A stretch of DNA of 64,000 nucleotides from Scheffersomyces stipitis CBS 6054 (taxonomy: Eukaryota; Ascomycota; Pichiomycetes; Serinales; Debaryomycetaceae), in assembly GCF_000209165.1 (NCBI RefSeq), contig NC_009068.1:2542001-2606000 (forward strand), given 5' to 3'. The position numbers were made by a program, and so were the translations under genes. Under the pieces are notes generated by a model, which was not told the DNA's origin, did no database searches, and saw only the letters and a list, made by a program, of their open reading frames with translations. Every line of letters starts with the position of its first letter. Within the stretch, counting starts at the first letter, position 1. This document shows, piece after piece, positions 58,222-64,000 of this stretch.

Positions 58222-60927
58222 ATGGGGATCACAGGCTATTTGTCATTGGCTGGAAGTTTATCGACTGCTGTATACTATCAGCTTTATCAGACTAAATGTG
58301 CTGACTATGAGACTTTGTCAATTGAACTTAACGACAAGATTGCTGAGTTGACCGATTCGTTGACGTCAAAGACGCTGGAATTGACGAACGTTTCGGAGAC
58401 AATGGAGCTGTTGAAAGTTTCCAGCGAATCGAAACATAAACAGGAATTGGAAGTTTTAGCAAAGTCGCTTGAACAAACGAAGAGATTGAATTCAGAGTTA
58501 GTGGCATCCAAACAGAATTTGAGTATAGAGATTGCACAATTGCATAAAACAACAGCTGAATTCAAACAAAAGATCGATCTGTTGAACATACGTGTAGATC
58601 TGGATGAAGCAGAAAGACAAAAAATCAAAAAGGAGTACGAGTTCGCTTTGAATAGCCAGATCGAAAAGTGGATTGCAGCAAAGGACTTGGAAATTATCAA
58701 TTCCAGGAACACTATCGACAGCTTGAAGGAGCAACTTAAGGCAACCAACCAGATTTACAAAGAATTGGAAGCTCTGTCCACTGCTCAGATAGTAGATAGA
58801 GAAAAGGAGCTTCTAAAGTTGAATGATAGTTTGCAATCTGCCGAAAATTCTAATAAGGAATACGAAAAAGAGATACAATCAAGAGATCAGGCCATCGAAG
58901 TTAAGGATAAAGAGATTAGTACATTGGAGAAAGCAATTGAAGAGATAAAGACTGTCTCTGCTGAGAATGAAGAATTGATTACTCAATTGAAGGAAGAGGC
59001 CAAGAAGAAGAGCGCGGAGTTTGAATCTATGTCCGACTCGATCGTAGAATTGAACAAAAAATTGGAAGATATTCAAGTGATTACCAAAGAAAAGGATTCG
59101 CAAATTGATGAAGGTCTTAAATCTATTAGTTCTCTTGAAGACAAGGTGAAGCAATCGGAGATAGAAATTGCAAATCTTAAGGAGCTAGAAGCACAAAAAG
59201 AGAAGGAAGCTGATAGATATATCATCTTCAAGACTGCCATGTTACAACTAGCTAGTAAATTGGGAATTGAAGTAGAGGATTCCAAGCAACCAGAAGATGC
59301 TGAAGAATCAGAAACTGCTGAAAAATCAGAGGCTACTGAACAACCAGAAGCTGCATCAGAAGTTGCCGAAGAATCAGAAGTTGCCGAAGAATCAGAAGTT
59401 GCCGAACAATCAGAAGTTGCCGAAGAATCAGAAGTTGCTGAACATCCAGAAGCTGCTGAACAACCAGAAGTTGCTGAAGAATCAGAAACTGCTGAAAAAT
59501 CAGAGGCTACTGAGCAACCAGAAGTTGGAGAAAATTCAGAAGTTACTATACAACCTGAAGTTTCCAAAGAATCAGAAGCTACCAAAGAATCAGAGGTTAC
59601 TGGACAACAAGAAGCTACTGAACAGCCAGAAGTTGCCAAAGAATCAGAAACTGCTGAAAAATCAGAGGCTGATGTAGAATCAGAAGCTACCAAAGAATCA
59701 GAGGTTACTGAACAACAAGAAGCTACTGAACAGCCAGAAGTTGCCAAAGAATCAGAAACTGCTGAAAAATCAGAAGCTGCCGAAGAATCAGAAGTAACTG
59801 AACAACCAGAAACTGCTGAAAAATCAGAAACTGCTGAAAAATCAGAGGCTACTGAACAATCAGAGGCTACTGAACAATCAGAAGCTGCTGAAAAATCAAA
59901 TTCTGCAGAAGAAGAATTAAAAGTTGTTGAACAACCAGAAATTGCGGAAGAGTCAGAAGATACTGAACAACCAGAAGTCGCTGATACTAAAATTGTGCAT
60001 CGGATTGAGAAGCATATAATTGAGTTGAAGGAGCAAATGGAAAAGATTAAGACTGAGATGGAGGAACAAGTAGAAAAGATTAAGAATGAGAAGGATGAAC
60101 AAATGGAAAAGATTAAGGCCGAGAAGGATGAACAAATAGAAAGGATTCAGAAGGAGAAAGAAGAGATCTGCCCTGAAGATTTGCATAAGGAGATCGAAAA
60201 TCTCAAACAAGAATTGAGCCTGAAGAATCAAGAAAACGAAAGGCAAGAAACAAGGATTTTTTCTCTTGAAGAAGAAATAGAGGAGACTAAGAAGGCTTTA
60301 ACAAGGGAAGAGGAAGAAGTTCAAGAGGCAAGGAAAGAAGTTGATGACATAAAGAGTGTTCTTTCTTTCACAATAAAGACTCACGAAAGAGCCATGAAGT
60401 CCGCTTTAGGTCGGGAAAACGTATTGAAAGATATTGTTGACAGGCTAAAGGAGAAGTTCGTAGACTTGGAAGATAATACAGAGGACACTATAAAGGAGAA
60501 AGTCAAAGTTTATGAGACAACAATAGCTGAACATGAAGTTGCCAAGACACAATTGAGCGAGCAGATCGAGGAGTTGAAGAAGGTGAATGAAGAATTGCAA
60601 GGAAAGAATGAAGAATTGCAAGGAAAGAATGACGAATTGTCAGAACACGAAAGAAAGAGATTAGAAAACGAATCTAAGGCACTCAAAGAAAAAGAGTTCG
60701 AAATCGAAAAAGAGAAGAAAGCTAGCGAAGGAAAGGATGTATATCTTAAAGTTCTTGAAGAGGCACTTGCCAGCCTTAAGCAAAAGGAAGTAGATCTTAC
60801 TGAGGAGAATAGGGAATTACAAGAAAAGATGGTCGGATCCAGTGACATACTGAGCAAGCCTTTCCGGCCACAACCAGATATCTCAGCTTCGCCATCTCCA
60901 TCCCTCCCTTCGGACTCTGTAGATTAG
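58222..60927 (+). CDS. Large coiled-coil protein with Glu/Ala-rich repeat tract
   Basis: 901 residues. A short hydrophobic N-terminus (MGITGYLSLAGSLSTAVYYQL) could be a membrane anchor or signal. It is followed by a long coiled-coil region (about residues 30-345), a repetitive tract (about 355-590) made of units such as EESEVAEQ, EQPEVAEESE and EKSEATEQ, and a second coiled coil (about 595-875, with EQMEKIKAEKDEQ repeats). The C-terminus is Pro/Ser-rich (FRPQPDISASPSPSLPSDSVD). I recognise no family. Architecture suggests a scaffold or tether, possibly membrane-attached, with an extended acidic spacer; this is inference. The tract has imperfect 9/18/27-bp DNA repeats that likely vary in length. 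Confidence 0.8.
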   Translation: MGITGYLSLAGSLSTAVYYQLYQTKCADYETLSIELNDKIAELTDSLTSKTLELTNVSETMELLKVSSESKHKQELEVLAKSLEQTKRLNSELVASKQNLSIEIAQLHKTTAEFKQKIDLLNIRVDLDEAERQKIKKEYEFALNSQIEKWIAAKDLEIINSRNTIDSLKEQLKATNQIYKELEALSTAQIVDREKELLKLNDSLQSAENSNKEYEKEIQSRDQAIEVKDKEISTLEKAIEEIKTVSAENEELITQLKEEAKKKSAEFESMSDSIVELNKKLEDIQVITKEKDSQIDEGLKSISSLEDKVKQSEIEIANLKELEAQKEKEADRYIIFKTAMLQLASKLGIEVEDSKQPEDAEESETAEKSEATEQPEAASEVAEESEVAEESEVAEQSEVAEESEVAEHPEAAEQPEVAEESETAEKSEATEQPEVGENSEVTIQPEVSKESEATKESEVTGQQEATEQPEVAKESETAEKSEADVESEATKESEVTEQQEATEQPEVAKESETAEKSEAAEESEVTEQPETAEKSETAEKSEATEQSEATEQSEAAEKSNSAEEELKVVEQPEIAEESEDTEQPEVADTKIVHRIEKHIIELKEQMEKIKTEMEEQVEKIKNEKDEQMEKIKAEKDEQIERIQKEKEEICPEDLHKEIENLKQELSLKNQENERQETRIFSLEEEIEETKKALTREEEEVQEARKEVDDIKSVLSFTIKTHERAMKSALGRENVLKDIVDRLKEKFVDLEDNTEDTIKEKVKVYETTIAEHEVAKTQLSEQIEELKKVNEELQGKNEELQGKNDELSEHERKRLENESKALKEKEFEIEKEKKASEGKDVYLKVLEEALASLKQKEVDLTEENRELQEKMVGSSDILSKPFRPQPDISASPSPSLPSDSVD
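59290..59990 (+). repeat. Degenerate GAAGTTGCCGAAGAATCA-type repeat tract
   Basis: About 700 bp built from 9-bp half units (GAA-GYT-GCY/ACY and GAA-SAA-YCA) in frame. Periods of 9, 18, 27 and longer are mixed, including larger duplications (for example EQPEVAKESETAEKSEA occurs twice). Confidence 0.85.
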
Positions 60928-62861
60928 ATGTTAGAATTAAGACTAAGTCGTATGTTTTGCATAGATAGTTGCGTTTTTTTAAATGGGGCTCAAAACTAGA
61001 TTAAGGAATGTAATTAAAATTTTGCACCTAGAAATGTGGAGACGGAATAAAATAATCGTACTGGTCTAATTGTGATCGTAAGCCTAGAGATGACTGCGAA
61101 GAGTTCTATAAATGGAAGAGAGGAAGTCACGCTTAGCTTCGTAGGCAGCGAACTTATTACCAGATAATATAGATGACGAAAATATACAATGGACAAAATT
61201 GAGGAGACTGCAAAGACAATAATGTAGATGAGATAGAGAGAGCTGATTCATATTTTATTGGCCCCGGTTTTGGTTTACGAAGTTACTGGGAAGCTATTTT
61301 ACTAGAAAATACTCATGTATGCCTACAATTTGGAATTATATTGTATGACGATCTGAGTAGAAGGTCTGGCTGATTATCTTCCAAACGGCTCGAGGTTCCA
61401 GAGAAGTCAAATGCTTCTATCGTCTTCTGGCAAGGCACCAACATCGAGATGCAGGGGATGGTTGGGTGCAGACTCCTAGAGATGCGGGTGCCACGGATCG
61501 GATGCGGTAATCGAAGGATCTGGAATAGAGGGCGATCCCTTCGCTCGCTGGAGAGAAGAGGAATTAAGATTATAGAACAATGACGAGAATAGCTAGTTGA
61601 AATTGAAGATATTCCAGTAGTGGTGAGAACGTGTATAGTGGTAAGCAGACAGAGTAGGTATATTAATACATGTAGGGGATGGCTGGTGACCACAATAATA
61701 GCAACAATAATAATAATATTAACATGAGTATATAGAGAAGGACTTGGAAGGTACAGATGCCGAAGCACACGCCTAGCTACACTCCACAACAGTGACTGTC
61801 TCTGGCAGGAGTTATAAACAGCGCAGAACTACAAGCCATGTATTATGATTCCAGATATTAACAGAGAATTACCTCATTGAGATCGGCTTATGTGGTAGAC
61901 TATTAGAGAGAATCCGGAGAAAAAAATAAATGAAGGGATTAACAAAAGGGATACAGAGTGCCTGGCGAACTAGAAACAGAACTTCAGCTAATTGAGCTAC
62001 AACAGTTACGCTGAACCTCAACCATAATGAAATTGAAATAGATTGAAATACCAATGCCAAATGAAATAATAACGCTCAATTCTGAAATAGCCCTTAGCGC
62101 TGAGGAAATTTGGCCCAGAAAAATATCTGCACCCATATGTAAAATAGTCCGATATTACAATAATACCAAACTCTAACACGCAGTCCAGCAGCATGATTCC
62201 CTGAACGCGGCCCAATGAGATCCATCAATCCACAGTGAAACTGGCGGAAACAGAACAATCAGCAGTCTGCAATAATATTGCCAGATAAGCGCCCATGCCT
62301 TTGTTTTGTGGTGGCCATCCCCTTACAGAGGTGTTTATCCGGTATATTCAGGTGATGGCATGGTGTTTCAATTATTTTTTGGACACATCTGCACTTGCAT
62401 ATGTACATATATATAAGATGGCCTGCTAGACGCTGTAGCCTGGGACTTGTAGCTTAAATAGTGTAGAACAGACACCACCCCAGGACCTTTCCCATACGCA
62501 TTTCCCTTTCCAGCTAGTGACCATTGAGTTCTGCTACGCTTGTATTGTCGCACTCTTTCCGTCTAGCTGTCGCTCCACCCAGCTCACCCGTGGTATTCTC
62601 GCTTTTCGCTGCCGCACTGTGCTGCATCGTATTCATTCTCGTTTCATCCGTCTAGGCATAGAAAGATTACCCTGCTGTGGAATATCGACGAGGTGAAGTT
62701 TCCTGAATTGAAGGTGAGTTTGAATTTGGATTTGATTTTGATCTGAATTTGTCTTCGTCGTAACTTTGTATTCTTTTGGCTCTCTTCCATCCCATCTTTC
62801 CTTCACTCGTTGGCCTATGTCTGTATAGCATATTTCTTCCTTTTCATTCGCTACTATTCTC
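60928..62861. other. 1.9-kb intergenic region
   Basis: 3' flank of the coiled-coil gene and a long promoter for the gene at 62862. A TATATATAAG element lies near 62409-62418. Short AT repeats near 61700. A 158-codon minus-strand frame (61313-61789) has poor composition and is not annotated. No tRNA seen. Confidence 0.45.
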
Positions 62862-64000
62862 ATGGCAAAGATCCTTGCCAAGGCAGCCCATTTCCGCCAA
62901 CCTTCGTGTTCCTCATTGGACATGGACCACACCCACCGCACCCTAGACCCGAAGCAACAGGTCAACCAGACGCATGTTGAAAGAAATACTGAACATCATA
63001 TTCATGGAGATAAACATACTGAAAAAAATACTGAAAAACCTGCCAACGAACTGAAAGTTAAGGCTAGATACGCTTCCATTCAACACCAATATGCTCCTCC
63101 CATTCTGCCTTCGTCCCATGCCCAGAGTCTTCGCTCGGTGTCTACACCTTCGCCAACTGCACCCAGCTCCTCTATGAAACGGTCGGTGTCTGCTTCCCCC
63201 TCGCAGACTTCATTGTCCACCATCTCGCTATCGCAGAACTCTCACGAAAACGACAAGCTTATCAAGTCGCTTTTGAAACAGTACAAGAAACTCGAGTTGG
63301 AACTCAACAAATTCAACTCTCGTAAGTATAATCATTCGTCAACACACCACAGTGCCATCCTTAAGGGCAATATCTTGAGAACTTCACTACTTCCATTCCT
63401 CAGAACTGGCTGTAATCTTCACCATTTCTTTCCCAAGTCGTCCAAGATATACCGTTCCCTCATAAACGTCATCATCTCTATCTTGATCAAATGGTGGTCC
63501 TCGCTTCTTGGAAATATGACCTTTGCTACTCCCACAAGTTCCGCTTCTTCCGCCACGGCCACTGCTTTGACTTCATCGTCTATTTCTTTAGCCAGTTCTC
63601 ATTCGTCAGTCTCGTTAAATTCTGCAAACTCGTCGCTGTCTGCTTCGGGAAACTCACCATCCTACTCTTCTATTCCAGCCAGTGACAAGAGTGCTTATTT
63701 GGAGTGTATTTCCAGAATCATCACTCGTGAAGAATGGGCATCTGTAGACCCCGACTTCCTTCACGATTACGAGCGTCTTCTTGTAGCTACGCTAGATTAC
63801 TGTATCGACAAAATGTCTACACTCAAGACTATGTCGTTGTCGAACTCAGCATTCATAGGAAAGGTGTTTGCCTATAGTTTCTTCAAGTTACCCAACGTCA
63901 GCAATGCTCTCTTGTTTTTGTTGAATGTCAAACAGATCGCTTTTGAGGAGACTCAAAAGGTTCTTGACAACAAAAGGTTGGATCCTCAGGCTGCGTCCGT
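62862..64000 (+). CDS. 5' part of a possible DUF1765 protein, truncated by the window edge
   Basis: Open from ATG 62862 (the first ATG after an in-frame TAG at 62826) to the end of the window, 379 complete codons. The N-terminal ~150 residues are Ser/Pro/Thr-rich and polar (SVSTPSPTAPSSSMKRS). A charged helix follows (ENDKLIKSLLKQYKKLELEL). After a Ser-rich linker, the last ~110 residues look folded: YLECISRIITREEWASVDP, LDYCIDKMSTLKTMSLSNSAF and GKVFAYSFFKLPNVSNALLF, which resemble the fungal DUF1765 region. Function is unknown. An internal GTAAGTAT at 63320 looks like a splice donor, but no TACTAAC follows in the visible part and the frame stays open, so it is read through. The 3' end is missing. 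Confidence 0.72.
   Translation, partial: MAKILAKAAHFRQPSCSSLDMDHTHRTLDPKQQVNQTHVERNTEHHIHGDKHTEKNTEKPANELKVKARYASIQHQYAPPILPSSHAQSLRSVSTPSPTAPSSSMKRSVSASPSQTSLSTISLSQNSHENDKLIKSLLKQYKKLELELNKFNSRKYNHSSTHHSAILKGNILRTSLLPFLRTGCNLHHFFPKSSKIYRSLINVIISILIKWWSSLLGNMTFATPTSSASSATATALTSSSISLASSHSSVSLNSANSSLSASGNSPSYSSIPASDKSAYLECISRIITREEWASVDPDFLHDYERLLVATLDYCIDKMSTLKTMSLSNSAFIGKVFAYSFFKLPNVSNALLFLLNVKQIAFEETQKVLDNKRLDPQAAS

Noticed and set aside
61313..61789. 158-codon minus-strand frame with hydrophobic stretches
   Set aside because: Composition reflects AT-repeat and CT-rich DNA (runs of Ile and Val); no family resemblance and no conserved-looking segment.
63317..63330. GTAAGTAT splice-donor-like sequence inside the right-edge gene
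   Set aside because: The reading frame continues open through it to the window end and no TACTAAC branch site follows in the visible sequence.
1..64000. tRNA genes, snoRNAs and CRISPR arrays
   Set aside because: Searched by eye for tRNA B-box sequence on both strands, for C/D boxes in introns and for regularly spaced repeats; nothing convincing. A covariance-model search would be decisive.

Overview
This window is nuclear DNA from a budding yeast, most likely of the CUG-Ser (CTG) clade and close to Scheffersomyces stipitis. The evidence is spliceosomal introns with a perfect TACTAAC branch site, CTG-clade style gene families (secreted LIP-type lipase, ABCC transporter, Hyr/flocculin-like GPI wall protein), and strong avoidance of CTG: the 557-codon NADH dehydrogenase gene contains no CTG at all. 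If the assignment is right, every Leu encoded by CTG in a standard translation should be read as Ser. No tRNA, rRNA or CRISPR array was seen.

Layout. Positions 1-5.1 kb hold the 3' part of an unidentified conserved gene, a DHA1 drug:H+ antiporter and an ESCRT-I subunit (VPS37). Positions 5.6-17.4 kb form a decayed, fast-evolving island: a truncated DHA2-type MFS pseudogene ending at a 160-bp dispersed repeat, a divergent amidase pseudogene that still carries a recognisable intron, a 1775-residue GPI-anchored repeat-rich wall protein, and a dead DD34E (Tc1/mariner/IS630-like) transposon followed by a second copy of the dispersed repeat. Positions 18.3-31 kb hold an external NADH dehydrogenase (NDE1-like), a secreted lipase, an intron-containing candidate REC114, a methionine-permease-like transporter and a large ABCC transporter.

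Positions 32.5-39.5 kb are a run of highly expressed minus-strand genes: RPL2, an RRM protein, QCR6 and RPL8. The first three have introns whose first exon is not apparent from simple ORF reading; I reconstruct the exons. CACGTGA (Cbf1-type) elements occur upstream of all four. Positions 40.8-64 kb hold a Ser-rich unknown protein, an MFS sugar-type transporter, an ELO elongase with a QxxHH box, a KH-domain protein (YLL032C-like), PEX7, a choline/ethanolamine kinase, a large coiled-coil protein with a Glu/Ala-rich repeat tract, and the 5' part of a possible DUF1765 gene running off the right edge.

The main leads are the reconstructed introns, the repeat that caps the MFS pseudogene and recurs beside the transposon, the near-identical repeats inside the wall protein, and a cluster of 15 copies of an AATGTCGY-like motif in the two noncoding stretches flanking the gene at 40.8-42.5 kb.
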